NCBI GenBank assembly: GCA_900316165.1
Contig: ONBW01000002.1
Location: 100,770 to 164,769 of the forward strand
Direction of reading: 5' to 3'
Source of the DNA: an uncultured Lachnospiraceae bacterium
Lineage (GTDB): Bacteria > Bacillota > Clostridia > Lachnospirales > Lachnospiraceae
Length of the DNA stretch: 64,000 bases
Shown: positions 16,299 through 27,100 of the stretch, in pieces
Layout of the letters: every line of letters begins with the position of its first letter
How positions within the stretch are numbered: position 1 is the first letter of the stretch
Position numbers and translations under genes: made by a program
Notes under the pieces: generated by a model
The model's input: only the letters and a program-made list of their open reading frames with translations
Told to the model about the DNA's origin: nothing
Databases searched by the model: none

Positions 16299-18038
16299 AT
16301 GGCACAGATTATCAATCTGCAGGCAGGAGACAGAATTTCACTTGTCTGCCGCGCGACAAAGAGGGGAAATGGCGTTTCTATTAACGAGCATTTCTTCTTC
16401 CCAACTCCGATAGGAACTGTTTCTGACGGTATGATATCGGAACCAGACGCTTATGCGAAGGCATTGACTCAGGAGCTTGCCAATCACGGCATGAAAAATG
16501 TCACCGAGGTAAATGTCTGCCTGGCATCAGGAAAGACAGCGACCAGAGAGGTAGTACTTCCAAAGCTTAAGGACAAGCAGCTGGCATCTATGATCAAATC
16601 GAACGCAGACGAATATTTTCCGGTTGACATGTCTCAGTACAAACTCTCCTACACCGTTATTGGTGATGAGGAAGAGGTAGTAGCTTCCAAATCTGATGGG
16701 ACTGAGGATAAGGACGGAAAGGCTGCAGCAAAAACTACAACCAGATCTACCGGAAAACAGAGAGTGCTGATAAAGGCAGCACCAAAGGAAGTTCTTAATT
16801 CATATGTATCGCTTTCACAGAAGGCACTTTTCCATTTAAGGACTATTGATTCAGCACAGAACGCACTTTACCAGGCACTGAAGAATGTTAAGCTTCAGGG
16901 TACAGTTATGTATGTAGATATCGGTTCAGTGCGTATGGACTGTACGTTTTTAAAGGATGGAAAGTTTGTAATGCAGAGGTCTTTCACATACGGTGGTGAT
17001 GAGATGATCATCCCGTATATAGAGAGACAGGGCATGACAGAGGAAAATTATTTCGAGGCTTTCCTTGAGCTTACAAATCCAGAGAAGAATTCTATAGAAA
17101 AAGACTTAGCCGAGGATCTGTTAAGCCGTTGCGTCAGCTCTATTACAAGAGCTGCTGACTACCTGCGAACCACGAAGAACATGCAGGTGGATGGCATTGT
17201 GCTTTTAGGTACCTGTGCACATCTTCCATTCCTGCGCGAGGCTATTCAGGAGCAGTCAGGAATAGATGTAGCATTTATCGAGAATATCAAGGAGACAGCA
17301 CCGCTTGTAAACGGATCGGCAGACCTGGCCCGCTACTTAAGCTGTGCTTCCTGTATTATTGATTCTATAAATCTTACACCGGATGCATACTTGGCAAATA
17401 AGGCAAAGAAGGGATTTACCTTTGGCGGTGGCACCAGTGATTCGTTCATGGTGCCGATTATCATTGCGGTAGTTCTTGTTGCAGTCGGAGTAGTCTTAGG
17501 ACTTATGTCAGTACTCGGATACCTGAGCAAAAAGCAGGAACTTGCAAATATCCAGACTGAGATGGAACAGCTCAAGCCGGAAAAGGACGCTTACGATGCT
17601 TACATCTCATATCAGCAGGATTCAAATTCACTTGATTTGATCAAGAATGACGCTGAAGGAAATAACAAAAAGCTCCGTGATTTCTTTGAGGAGCTCGAAG
17701 CAAAGATGCCGTCAGATCTTCTTGTAATGAACGCTCAGTGTAATTCAGCTACAGTTACAATGACATGTACCTGTGACACACTTGATGATGTGGCAAACGT
17801 AATCAGTGATTTCAGAAAGTTTGAGTCCATTACGATTACGAATGTATCTGTACCTTCAGTATCACTCAGTGAGAGTGAAAGTGGTAAGAAGACAGAGAAC
17901 TTCACAGTTACAGCAACTCTTGCTCCAGATGGTTCTGCAGCTAATCCGGAGACGACTTCATCAGATGGATCAACCACTACATCATCAGATGGGTCAACAA
18001 CTGATACATCGGCTGATTCAGGCAGCAGTGCACAGTAA
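16299..18038 (+). CDS. Fused PilM-PilN type IV pilus assembly protein
   Basis: Combines two inner-membrane platform components. Residues 1 to about 360 match the actin-like PilM fold (SHS2-type insert LPKLKDKQLASMIKSNADEYFPV, then MYVDIGSVRMDCTF and GIVLLGTCAHLPFLREAI for nucleotide binding). Residues about 382-410 form one membrane helix, followed by a coiled coil (KKQELANIQTEMEQLKPEK) and a PilN-like ferredoxin-fold segment, ending in a Ser/Thr/Asp-rich tail. In most systems PilM and PilN are separate proteins, with PilM binding the N-terminal peptide of PilN. AAGGGAAAAG precedes the ATG. Followed after 14 bases by the PilO-like gene, as expected from PilMNO order. Confidence 0.82.
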   Translation: MAQIINLQAGDRISLVCRATKRGNGVSINEHFFFPTPIGTVSDGMISEPDAYAKALTQELANHGMKNVTEVNVCLASGKTATREVVLPKLKDKQLASMIKSNADEYFPVDMSQYKLSYTVIGDEEEVVASKSDGTEDKDGKAAAKTTTRSTGKQRVLIKAAPKEVLNSYVSLSQKALFHLRTIDSAQNALYQALKNVKLQGTVMYVDIGSVRMDCTFLKDGKFVMQRSFTYGGDEMIIPYIERQGMTEENYFEAFLELTNPEKNSIEKDLAEDLLSRCVSSITRAADYLRTTKNMQVDGIVLLGTCAHLPFLREAIQEQSGIDVAFIENIKETAPLVNGSADLARYLSCASCIIDSINLTPDAYLANKAKKGFTFGGGTSDSFMVPIIIAVVLVAVGVVLGLMSVLGYLSKKQELANIQTEMEQLKPEKDAYDAYISYQQDSNSLDLIKNDAEGNNKKLRDFFEELEAKMPSDLLVMNAQCNSATVTMTCTCDTLDDVANVISDFRKFESITITNVSVPSVSLSESESGKKTENFTVTATLAPDGSAANPETTSSDGSTTTSSDGSTTDTSADSGSSAQ

Positions 18039-18052
18039 GGGAGGGCGTACAG

Positions 18053-18727
18053 ATGAAGATGACATTACAGAAAAAAGATATAAAGCTGATCATAGTTCTG
18101 GTCGGTGTACTAGTACTTGTTATTGCTTACTTCGCAGTATTCAGGACATATAGAGATAAGACCGATGATCTGCAGTCACAGATAGATTCACTGCAGCCTG
18201 AGCTTCAGCAGTTAAGAGAGTATGACGATCACAAGCAGGAATACCTCGATGGAATAGACGCTTACAAGGAGAATGCGAAGTCAATAATGTCTTCGCTTCC
18301 ATCATCAATCTGGACAGAGGATCAGATCATGTTTTTGAGCATGATGGAAGATGACCTTGATATAGAGGCCCAAAGTGAGGCGTTTTCTGATCCTACAGTC
18401 CTGACTCAGTTCTCAGGAACACCGCTTGCGGACTTAGATAATTATAATGATAAAGTCGACATGACTGCACAGAAGTATCAGACGACCCTCTCTGTGAATA
18501 TGGACTATAATAAGTTCAAGGATTTCATCGACTATATCTACGACGAAGAGAACATGACAGGACTTGATTCTGTTTCACTGTCTTACAATGCAGAGGATGC
18601 AGATTTAGAAATATCTACAGTCATTAATCAGTATTCGCTTTCATATGATGGCGCAGAAGAAGAGACACACTCTGTACCTGAGGTATCAAGCGGAGTATCT
18701 GATCCGTTTGGAACAATTTCGCGCTGA
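18053..18727 (+). CDS. PilO-like type IV pilus assembly protein
   Basis: Predicted partner of PilN in the inner-membrane alignment complex. It has a short cytosolic start, one membrane helix (about residues 10-30, LIIVLVGVLVLVIAYFAVF), a coiled coil (DDLQSQIDSLQPELQQLREY), and a C-terminal domain of about 150 residues with the alternating pattern expected of the PilO ferredoxin-like fold. Length (224) is normal for PilO. GGGAGGG precedes the start. Function is assigned from architecture and position after the PilM-PilN fusion rather than from sequence motifs. Confidence 0.72.
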   Translation: MKMTLQKKDIKLIIVLVGVLVLVIAYFAVFRTYRDKTDDLQSQIDSLQPELQQLREYDDHKQEYLDGIDAYKENAKSIMSSLPSSIWTEDQIMFLSMMEDDLDIEAQSEAFSDPTVLTQFSGTPLADLDNYNDKVDMTAQKYQTTLSVNMDYNKFKDFIDYIYDEENMTGLDSVSLSYNAEDADLEISTVINQYSLSYDGAEEETHSVPEVSSGVSDPFGTISR

Positions 18728-18747
18728 CATGACAGAGGAGGCAGCTA

Positions 18748-20202
18748 ATGTTTAAGTCTTTCACTAAAAAACTGAATAAGGCTTTTCGCGATGACAGCGG
18801 CGCCTCCTTATTGGAGCTGATTATAGCAGTCACTATCCTGGCTATAGTCACCGCACCGCTCCTTAACACATTCATAGTTTCTGCAAAGCTGAATGCCAAG
18901 GCTAAGACTATGGGCCTTGAGAATGATGCAATAACAAGTATCTATGAAAAAATAAAAGGAACCGATGCTTCTGAAATAGTTTCAGCAAAATCGGATGGAA
19001 CTCTGGATAAAAACCAGAAGGATAATCTTAGAACGATTTTTGGAGCCGAAGATGTAGCTTTTCATAATCCTGCAGATGTCCGTACCTCTTCAGATGGTCT
19101 CTATAAGCAGATGTGCAGTGGAGTAAATCTCGATATAACAAATCTCTATGCAGGCAAAGAAACTTCTGACAGAAAATTCGACGCGAACGTACAGATGACA
19201 GCGGTACCAGTCGGAACTGACGGACTTATAAGTGTGTCTTCTTATGATCAAGGATTTATTAATACTGATAATAACACTCCTCGTGCTGTCCAGATGTCAT
19301 TTGATAACGTCTGGCTTCAGCCGACAGATAGTTCAGACCCTGATGAAATCGTGAATGGTCATTTACCAAATAAAATTAATGCGGATTCCACAGAATCCAC
19401 GGATGTAATAGATGAGAATCCTGACGCGAAGGGACAGAGGGTAAAAAAGAACCAGAGGATTATCACAGTAACATTGGAGACTTCGACCTCCTCTGATGGG
19501 CTTGTCAGAGTAACTCCTGTCATTAAGTATGAATACGAGGTAGACTGGATTCAGCTTAAAGAAGGATCGAAGACACAGCTTGAAGAGAAAAAGATCTATT
19601 CCGAAGATCACACTGAAGCAAAGCCAGGTGATTCTGAGGATATTGCAGTTTATACCAGACGTCTGAATGAGTTTACATACAAGGAAGCAGGTAAAACGGA
19701 GGCCGAGCATCATTTCTTTGATGTGATGCTTTTCTATAGACCGTACTATTATGCAGTAAAGACAGATACAGGTCAATACGATACAATAAATATCGATAAT
19801 GAGAGCAATCTCGAAGGAGATATGTTTATTGTAAAAGAGAAACCGGATGATACTAAAACGTATTCAGGTATTATCAGATTGATAGAAAATCATCCAGAAG
19901 AGAAGACTAATTTCAAATTAAACGTACATACAAATATGGGCCTTAAGTCCACGAATGACCTTATAAATGATAGACAGAGTCTTAGTGGTGGAACCTTTGT
20001 ACTAAAGAAGATTTATAATTCGAATGGATACTATAACCTGAGTAATAATCTTGCCCTGGTTGATAAAAAGTATTCTTATAACACTCTTATAAAGGAAGAG
20101 GCAATAGATCACATATATCAGGTTACGATAAAATTGTATAAAGCAGGCGAGCTTAGTACAGGTAATCCAGTCTGCACGTTTAGTGGCATAAAGGTCAACT
20201 AA
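18748..20202 (+). CDS. Type IV prepilin-like protein (PilV-like minor pilin)
   Basis: Carries a class III prepilin leader: a positively charged start, then DDSGASLLELIIAVTILAIV, with cleavage expected after the glycine and a glutamate at mature position 5, followed by the hydrophobic helix. The 484 residues are much longer than major pilins (about 150), so a minor or tip pilin with a large extracellular domain is more likely. The rest of the protein is not recognised. GAGGAGGC precedes the ATG. Member of the pilus operon. Confidence 0.78.
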   Translation: MFKSFTKKLNKAFRDDSGASLLELIIAVTILAIVTAPLLNTFIVSAKLNAKAKTMGLENDAITSIYEKIKGTDASEIVSAKSDGTLDKNQKDNLRTIFGAEDVAFHNPADVRTSSDGLYKQMCSGVNLDITNLYAGKETSDRKFDANVQMTAVPVGTDGLISVSSYDQGFINTDNNTPRAVQMSFDNVWLQPTDSSDPDEIVNGHLPNKINADSTESTDVIDENPDAKGQRVKKNQRIITVTLETSTSSDGLVRVTPVIKYEYEVDWIQLKEGSKTQLEEKKIYSEDHTEAKPGDSEDIAVYTRRLNEFTYKEAGKTEAEHHFFDVMLFYRPYYYAVKTDTGQYDTINIDNESNLEGDMFIVKEKPDDTKTYSGIIRLIENHPEEKTNFKLNVHTNMGLKSTNDLINDRQSLSGGTFVLKKIYNSNGYYNLSNNLALVDKKYSYNTLIKEEAIDHIYQVTIKLYKAGELSTGNPVCTFSGIKVN

Positions 20203-20216
20203 TACAAAGGAACGAT

Positions 20217-22820
20217 ATGAGCAGGATAAGGGATTTTTTAAAGAAAAGAAAAAAGCTTGGTAACAAGGGTGAAGCTATGATCCTTATGATTGTAGCCATT
20301 GGGATTATCATGTTCTTAGGAATGTCTCTGCTCTATGCTACAGCTACGGCTTTTATGATCCGTAATTCCGAAAGACAGAGTGAGGAAACGTTTAACTCTG
20401 CAGATACAGGTATGGATTTGCTGAAGAACCGTTTGACTGAGGTTGAAAGCAAAGCGGCTGAGCAGGGCTATGCAAAGGTCTTAAATCTATATGCCGATTC
20501 AAAGTCTGATCAGGTGAATTTTAAGAATTCATTCATAGAAGGACTGACTCATACCTATGTCTCATCTACAGGTGATATTACTATCTCAGACACCGCAAGT
20601 TCAGGAGATACTGCGCTTTTTCCTGGTGGTACTACAAGTGCTGTTAATGCATATAGTGAGACAGCAATCCAGGATCTCTTCAGGGGAAAAACAAGCGCTG
20701 AAGGAGATACCTATGAGCTGAAGTGTGATGGGACTGCGAAGCTTTCTAATGACAAAAAATCACTTACACTTAAAGGCATAAAGCTTACTTATACGCGCCA
20801 TGATGGTTATGTGACCTCTGTAACTACAGATATTAAGCTTAAAGTGCCGGAGATTACAGCGTCGTTACCATCACAGGGATTCGAGAAAAATATTCTGAAT
20901 GGTTATTCATGTGTGGCTGATCAGGGCCTTAGATACTATGATTCTACTTCAATGGGGGATACTGCTGCTTCCGGAATAATTGAAGGAAGTGTATATGCTG
21001 GTTCTGCATACACGAAGACTGAAAATTTAACTGTGTCTGAAGGCAATAAGATTATTATCGGCAGAACCAGAATAACAAGCAGAGGCACGGATGGCAGCGT
21101 TACATTTTCAGACGGAAGGACTGATGGACAGCTTAATATTGAAACTTCCAGTAACAATGCTGGTGGAATAGATCTTAAAGATAATTCTGAGCTTTGGATT
21201 CAGGATATAAATCTGTTACATAATGCGTCAATTACCACTGGATTAAACTCTAATATCTATGTAGCAGATGATCTGAATTTTGAGGATGGCGGAAGTGCAA
21301 CGATAAAGGGAAACTATTTCGGATTTGGAAATGGAAGCAGGGCCTCTCAGTCCAGTTCTATTATTTTCAATTCGCCAAAGAAGGTTACAATCAATCTGAG
21401 TGGAGCTCAGAGCCTTATGCTTGCAGGCCGTTCTTTTATTATGCAGGACGATAAATCCGATACGAGCGACGAAATCGGAATGGGTTCATCAATCACTGCA
21501 AAAAGCGAGCAGCGTGCTTATCTGATACCAACAGAAGGTGGCAAAATACCGGGCTCAAATATTCAAAACCCACAGATTGTAGACAGTACAGATGTGGATA
21601 CTATAAAGCGCAAGGTGGATATCCTCGTAGATACGGCTGCAAAAAAAGGTACTAATATTTATGGAATGAAAAAAAGTCTCAGTGAATATTGGACTAATGG
21701 TGAACCCATAGTAAAAGTTCTATCGTATCCGTTAGATAAAGGGGCCAAGTATAAACAATACTATTTCTTTTCATTTAACAGTACAGCAGAGGCTAATGCA
21801 TACTTCAAGGACTATTTTGAAGCAAATAGAAATGACGTTAACTCATATATAAGTCAGTATGCAGAAATCAGTGGCCTTAAATCATCTGTTTTAAGGACAG
21901 CTGGAACAGGGCTTACAAACGGAAATGATGGCTTGGATGTCACAGAAGCACTTAATAAAACTGATGATATTGATGAGATGAATATGCTGGCTGAGAAGTA
22001 TCAGAAACAGTACAAGAATCTCTCAGAGACATTGGACCCGAATACTTCAGGCAGTAAGACACCTTTCTATTCCATGATAGATATAGATAATCTGCATAAG
22101 ACCTGTGGCTCTATGGATAGCAAAACTCCTGTTCCTGCAGCCTGGTGGGCTGATGTTAATAATATTAAACCTGTTTATGAGGACGATCTTGTTAAGGATC
22201 CTTATAGTGGAGGCGGTAAAAATCTCGTAGTTGTCAATACACTATATAGAATGCCAAATAAGGGTAATGCCTTTGTCATGTTTGTCTATGAGAATCAAAA
22301 GTTATATATGCTTAATCTTGAGAAATCTGGAGATTCGCTGAGAACTACCTTGAATTCTTCAGATATAAATAAGTATCTTGTTATTCAAAATGGTAAGGAA
22401 GTCACCACTAAACTATATACCGGCAGCGTAGATTCTTCAGATAGTTCAAATCTTATCGCAATCGCAAATAGTATAACAGAGGTAGATCCTGGAAGGTATT
22501 TTGATAAGATTGGTGGCTATGTAGTATGGGGAGATGTTACTCCTGAAATGTATACGAGATTTACCTTAGGTGATAATGAGATTAATTTCCTTATAGTAGA
22601 GGGTAATGTCACTATTCCAAATGACTTTCATGGTTTGATTATGTGTTCTGGTATTTTGGAATCAAGAGGAGGAAAAGTTACGCTGGAAAATAATATTGGT
22701 TCTAAGATTTTAGCAAAGACACATATCTGGTCAGGAAACACCGGTGGCAGCAAAAAATCTTCAAGTGAAGACTGGACATTAGGGAAGATGGTTGTATATG
22801 AAAACTGGAAGAAGAACTGA
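20217..22820 (+). CDS. PilX-like large pilus-associated protein
   Basis: An 867-residue protein with a short basic N-terminus, KGEAMILMIVAIGIIMFLGMSL membrane helix and an extracellular remainder. The opening resembles PilX-type minor pilins, which often lack the canonical GFTLIE leader. The central part (about residues 220-420) reads as beta-helix-like, with repeated short strands and Asn/Gly turns. This is typical of surface-exposed adhesive regions, but no known adhesin domain is recognised. AAAGGAAC precedes the ATG. It overlaps the next gene by 23 bases, so expression is coupled. Confidence 0.6.
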   Translation: MSRIRDFLKKRKKLGNKGEAMILMIVAIGIIMFLGMSLLYATATAFMIRNSERQSEETFNSADTGMDLLKNRLTEVESKAAEQGYAKVLNLYADSKSDQVNFKNSFIEGLTHTYVSSTGDITISDTASSGDTALFPGGTTSAVNAYSETAIQDLFRGKTSAEGDTYELKCDGTAKLSNDKKSLTLKGIKLTYTRHDGYVTSVTTDIKLKVPEITASLPSQGFEKNILNGYSCVADQGLRYYDSTSMGDTAASGIIEGSVYAGSAYTKTENLTVSEGNKIIIGRTRITSRGTDGSVTFSDGRTDGQLNIETSSNNAGGIDLKDNSELWIQDINLLHNASITTGLNSNIYVADDLNFEDGGSATIKGNYFGFGNGSRASQSSSIIFNSPKKVTINLSGAQSLMLAGRSFIMQDDKSDTSDEIGMGSSITAKSEQRAYLIPTEGGKIPGSNIQNPQIVDSTDVDTIKRKVDILVDTAAKKGTNIYGMKKSLSEYWTNGEPIVKVLSYPLDKGAKYKQYYFFSFNSTAEANAYFKDYFEANRNDVNSYISQYAEISGLKSSVLRTAGTGLTNGNDGLDVTEALNKTDDIDEMNMLAEKYQKQYKNLSETLDPNTSGSKTPFYSMIDIDNLHKTCGSMDSKTPVPAAWWADVNNIKPVYEDDLVKDPYSGGGKNLVVVNTLYRMPNKGNAFVMFVYENQKLYMLNLEKSGDSLRTTLNSSDINKYLVIQNGKEVTTKLYTGSVDSSDSSNLIAIANSITEVDPGRYFDKIGGYVVWGDVTPEMYTRFTLGDNEINFLIVEGNVTIPNDFHGLIMCSGILESRGGKVTLENNIGSKILAKTHIWSGNTGGSKKSSSEDWTLGKMVVYENWKKN

Positions 22821-23454
22821 TTTTTCAAAGAGTAATAACTCAGGTTTCACGCTTATAGAGCTGGTTGTCATAGCTGCAATTATATTCGTACTCACAGGTA
22901 TGATAGCTATAAACGTGACACCGATGTTCACACAGTCAGTACGTTCATCTGCCGAAGATCTGCAGCAGCTGCTTGCAGATACCAGGACAGCAGCTTATGC
23001 CAGAGATAATGGCTCAGATTCCACTTATCTCGAGATTTCTGTTGCAGACAATGGCCGCATAAAGGCTACTGAATATGTCAATGATAATGCGGTTACTCCA
23101 TATACGAATGGTGAAAATGATTATAAGTATCTGGGAAACTATAAGGAGACACTTGTAGCAAAAAAGCGTACGTCTACATCGACATCTACTTCGTCAAGTG
23201 GATCTGTAACATCTTCTGATAGTGAAATTGGGTCTATTGGAACAGGACAGAATCTTTACATAGCCTTTGAAAAAGGTACTGGAGAGGTTTACTGCTTTAC
23301 TTTGGCAAAAGATTGGGCAGATGCTAAAAATGCTACAAAATTCAACGATGGAGTTGTGTCTGATGCAGTCATCACTCTTCAGGGAAACGGATCTACTTTT
23401 GAAGTTACAGTAGATGGTGTTACAGGCAGAAGCAAATATACGAGGATCTATTAA
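22798..23454 (+). CDS. Type IV prepilin-like protein (GspH/FimT-like)
   Basis: Has a textbook prepilin leader, SNNSGFTLIELVVIAAIIFV, with cleavage after Gly and glutamate at +5. The 220-residue protein then shows VRSSAEDLQQLLADTRTAAYARDNG, the segment after the helix typical of GspH/FimT pseudopilins. The frame extends two codons upstream to a TTG, but the ATG at 22798 with GGGAAG about ten bases before it is preferred. The coding start overlaps the end of the preceding gene and its stop shares a base with the next start (TAATG). Confidence 0.82.
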   Translation: MKTGRRTDFSKSNNSGFTLIELVVIAAIIFVLTGMIAINVTPMFTQSVRSSAEDLQQLLADTRTAAYARDNGSDSTYLEISVADNGRIKATEYVNDNAVTPYTNGENDYKYLGNYKETLVAKKRTSTSTSTSSSGSVTSSDSEIGSIGTGQNLYIAFEKGTGEVYCFTLAKDWADAKNATKFNDGVVSDAVITLQGNGSTFEVTVDGVTGRSKYTRIY

Positions 23455-24167
23455 TGAAAAAGAATGACAGTGGTTTTACCTTAGTAGAGCTTATCTGTGT
23501 TATAGCCATACTTGGACTGATAACGGTGTCTATTTTTACATTCATTCTTTCTGGTATGGGAATGGCGAAGGAGACAAAAAAGTCAGCAGCTCTTTCTGAG
23601 AATGCCCGTACCACAATCAATAAAATTAAGACTGATGTCATGAACTGCGGTGGCGGTGTAGTAGGTTCTGATCCTATAGTTGTTTCTTCAGATGGGAGTC
23701 TGGTTTTAGATACTACACCTTACGGTTCAGCCAAGGATCTTGGAAAGATTTTTTATTTGATGACAAAGGATGGAACAGTAGCAGGTGGAACAAATGACAC
23801 TTACACGATAAACTGTTACAAATATGATGATGCAGATGGTAAAATCTACTATGGCAGGGCAAAGGGAGTTGCAATTACGAGCTCTTTGGATTCAGATATA
23901 CTTAATAAATGCTCAGCAACTCATGTGCTTTGTGACCATGTGTCTTACTTTTCGGCTGCTGTTTTACCAGAGGGTGAGACAGTTACAATCACAAATAGTG
24001 ATGGAAGTACTGATTCCGAAACGCAGATAAAGGCGAAGAGAGTCCACATAATCTTAAGCCTTGATAGAGAAAATAAAAATTTTCATACTCAGCAGGATGC
24101 GGCTATCAGGTCAGATGTCAGGTGTTTTTCGAACTTCGCTGATGCAGCTTCGGCACTTAATTCTTAA
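23454..24167 (+). CDS. Type IV prepilin-like protein (PilW/GspJ-like)
   Basis: A 237-residue prepilin with leader MKKNDSGFTLVELICVIAIL and the usual hydrophobic helix, followed by KSAALSENARTTINKIKTDV, which fits PilW/GspJ-type minor pilins. No ribosome binding site is needed beyond coupling, since the ATG overlaps the stop of the preceding gene (TAATG). Together with the V-, X- and H-like proteins it makes a complete minor pilin set for priming a filament tip. Confidence 0.82.
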   Translation: MKKNDSGFTLVELICVIAILGLITVSIFTFILSGMGMAKETKKSAALSENARTTINKIKTDVMNCGGGVVGSDPIVVSSDGSLVLDTTPYGSAKDLGKIFYLMTKDGTVAGGTNDTYTINCYKYDDADGKIYYGRAKGVAITSSLDSDILNKCSATHVLCDHVSYFSAAVLPEGETVTITNSDGSTDSETQIKAKRVHIILSLDRENKNFHTQQDAAIRSDVRCFSNFADAASALNS

Positions 24168-24179
24168 TAGGAGATTACT

Positions 24180-27100
24180 ATGAAGAAAAAGACAGGTTCT
24201 TTAAAGTCCTATAATCCAAGAAAAAGTAAAAAGCATATATTTCTCTTTAATGTGCTGCCTGTAGCTGTTGCTGCGGCAGTTCTATTAGGAATTGCAGGAA
24301 ACAGCGCATTCCAGTCAGTAGACGCTACGGCGAAGACATCGCTTCCGTACATAGAGACGAAGAAGAGCGAGCTGAGCCAGACTGGCGGTTCTTTTCATAT
24401 ACTTGAAGTGACTCCTGAGAAGGAAAATGCACTCTACAGGACTACAGCAGGTGGCGGTGTGGTCACATCTACAGCAGGAAAAGGAAATGCGTCTACTGAT
24501 AATTACGATGCTGTGACTGGAAACTTCGGATATCTGATAGGTGGGCAGGAGCCTATAGACTTTGATGAGACTCTTAAATATTTCAGCACTGCACTTATAA
24601 GTGATTCAGAAAAGAAGAAGGACTATACTGATGATAATGATCTCTTAAAGGGTGGAATGCTCAGTACTGCCAGAACAAAATGGGCTAATCAGTATCTTAA
24701 TGCTCTGAAAAATGCCGGGATTGCTTCAGAAGACAAGGATAGCGCCCCGCTGAAGCTTACGAAGGTATCAGAAGACAGCTATTACAAGGAGCTTATGCCA
24801 TGGGATCCAAATGAGGACGGAGAGAAGACTATTAGTCTCAATTCTACAGAGACAGTTTACGTGAAAGGCCGATTAACTCAGGATACAACTAATGGCAGCT
24901 ATAGTCCCTCAGCTTCCTCATATAAATTAGATCAATATGGCAGTTATTTACAGAATATCAGCATGCTGAATCCTCTGATTTCGGCAGACTCTGTTCCAGA
25001 TACTGAAGTGTCTGACTACGTGTTCTATCAGCCGGTATTTACTAAGGTTGATTTTGACAAACTTTCTTATAGCGATGTGAAGGGTGACTTATATACTGCG
25101 TGGAAGCTTGGATTCCCACTCATTTTTACCAGGTCAGAGGACAGTAATGGCACTGATACATACTCTATGGATCAGCTGGCTACGGGAAATTTCAGCAATT
25201 TATTCGCCAAAGATGAGGCATCATTTAAGAAAGCATTAAAGAAGCATACCTTTGATGATTCTAAGGATTACTATGTAATTACTGGTATAACCGGTACTCC
25301 TGTGTTGGGCAGCTCTTCAGGCATGACCTTAGACCAGCTGAAGACAGATGGATACTATGCTGCAAAGCTTAATACAGAGATTCCTTATGTCACTACAGCT
25401 TCACTCGTAATACAAAAAGATGGTTTTTACGGAAGTGCGGCCAAAGGATTCTTCAGCTGTGATCCTCATTTCTTCAATTATGTGGGAAAAGGCCAGGGCA
25501 GCTATGACCTGACTGGTGTTAATGAAACTACATCAAATGATCAAGATGCCATAATCATAAACTACAGCATTATCCGTTATGTAGGCGGCTATAAGAACAA
25601 TAACTGGTTCTTAAAGCATACTCTTGACATCGATGACGATAAAGCAGACAGCCTTGCGTCAAAAGTGTATGTAGACTATGTAACACCTGCTCAGGTAACA
25701 GAGAAAAATAACACTGATGGACAGTCTCAGAATTTCAGCGACTATGATCTCGTGGTTCTTAGCGGAGGTATTGATCTCTTCTCGGATCCTATCAGATACA
25801 GATCTGATGATTCATATAAAAATGCCGATTGCAACGCCTTAAAAGGTCAGCTTAATAAATATCTGGATAATAAAGGGCCGGTTCTTGCAGATAGCAGTGC
25901 TCTGGCTAATTCTGATATTACTGATCTTTTAAGTACAAAAGAGAGCAATACCATCTACAAGTACATGGATATGAACAAAGCTGATGCTGCCAATTATCCG
26001 AATGGCGCGGTTTACAGGAGTGTCTATGTATATAGAGACAATAACGAGAGTAAGGCAATCGCTTCTGACAAATACATCACTAATTTCCCAAACGAACAGT
26101 ATAATGATAAGGGAACTGCGTTCTATGAAGTGTCTTCTGAGATAAATTCAGAGAATGCACTTCGAGAGAGAAAGAATCCTGGTACTACTGACATTCTTGA
26201 TGAAAATGAAATAGATGAGGCTACCGCCATACGATATATCATCAATTATGCCCAGCAGAGAGATACTAAGCTGAAGTCTTCACTAAATGTACTCGATATA
26301 GAGCCAGAGAGCATTAACAAGACAAATAGTCAAGATAATTATTCTTATTATAAGGTAAGCAATGGAACTGCAGAAAGTGTTACACTCTCTGATTTCAATG
26401 AGTCAGACTGTAAGTCTGCTATTGAGAAGTGCCTGCCTCATATTGATAAAAATAAAATTAATGTAACCACTATATCTACCCGTACTCTGGCTGGTCTGAC
26501 TGATGATATAACAGAGAACTATGATCTCGTGTATATCGGGGATTATAATGGAATCAGGAAAAAGTATTGGGATTCTAACATGTATACAATGAGTGGTAAT
26601 ACTTTTTATAATAGTCTTGTGTATTATAATATCGGAGATGAGTATTATGTTCCAAATAATGGTTATACAATATTATGTGGAATGCTTGATAAAGAGTATA
26701 AAACACCAAGTGGAGGATATGATACATATAGATATTCCGGTAATGATATATCTGTAAAGAAACAAAAAGAGTTGGAATCATTTATTAAGCAAGGATTTCC
26801 TGTAATAGTATCTGATGGATTGATAGCAGATACATCACATGATTCTATAAGTGATGTCCAGTTGGGTATCTCTGATCCATATGGATTTTATAATGCAACT
26901 GCTTCTGATAAGGGATTATTATCAATTAAGGTAACTCCACAGTTTATAGATTCTACTGGTCAGGTGGTTAGTGTAAAAAATGCAAGTGGTGAGGATGTTT
27001 ATGCTTCTGATTTGATGAAGTGCCATTATGAACTTTACGATAAAAATAACAAAAAGATTGCAGAGTCTGATGATGGGACTTTTAAAATAAATCAGGATCA

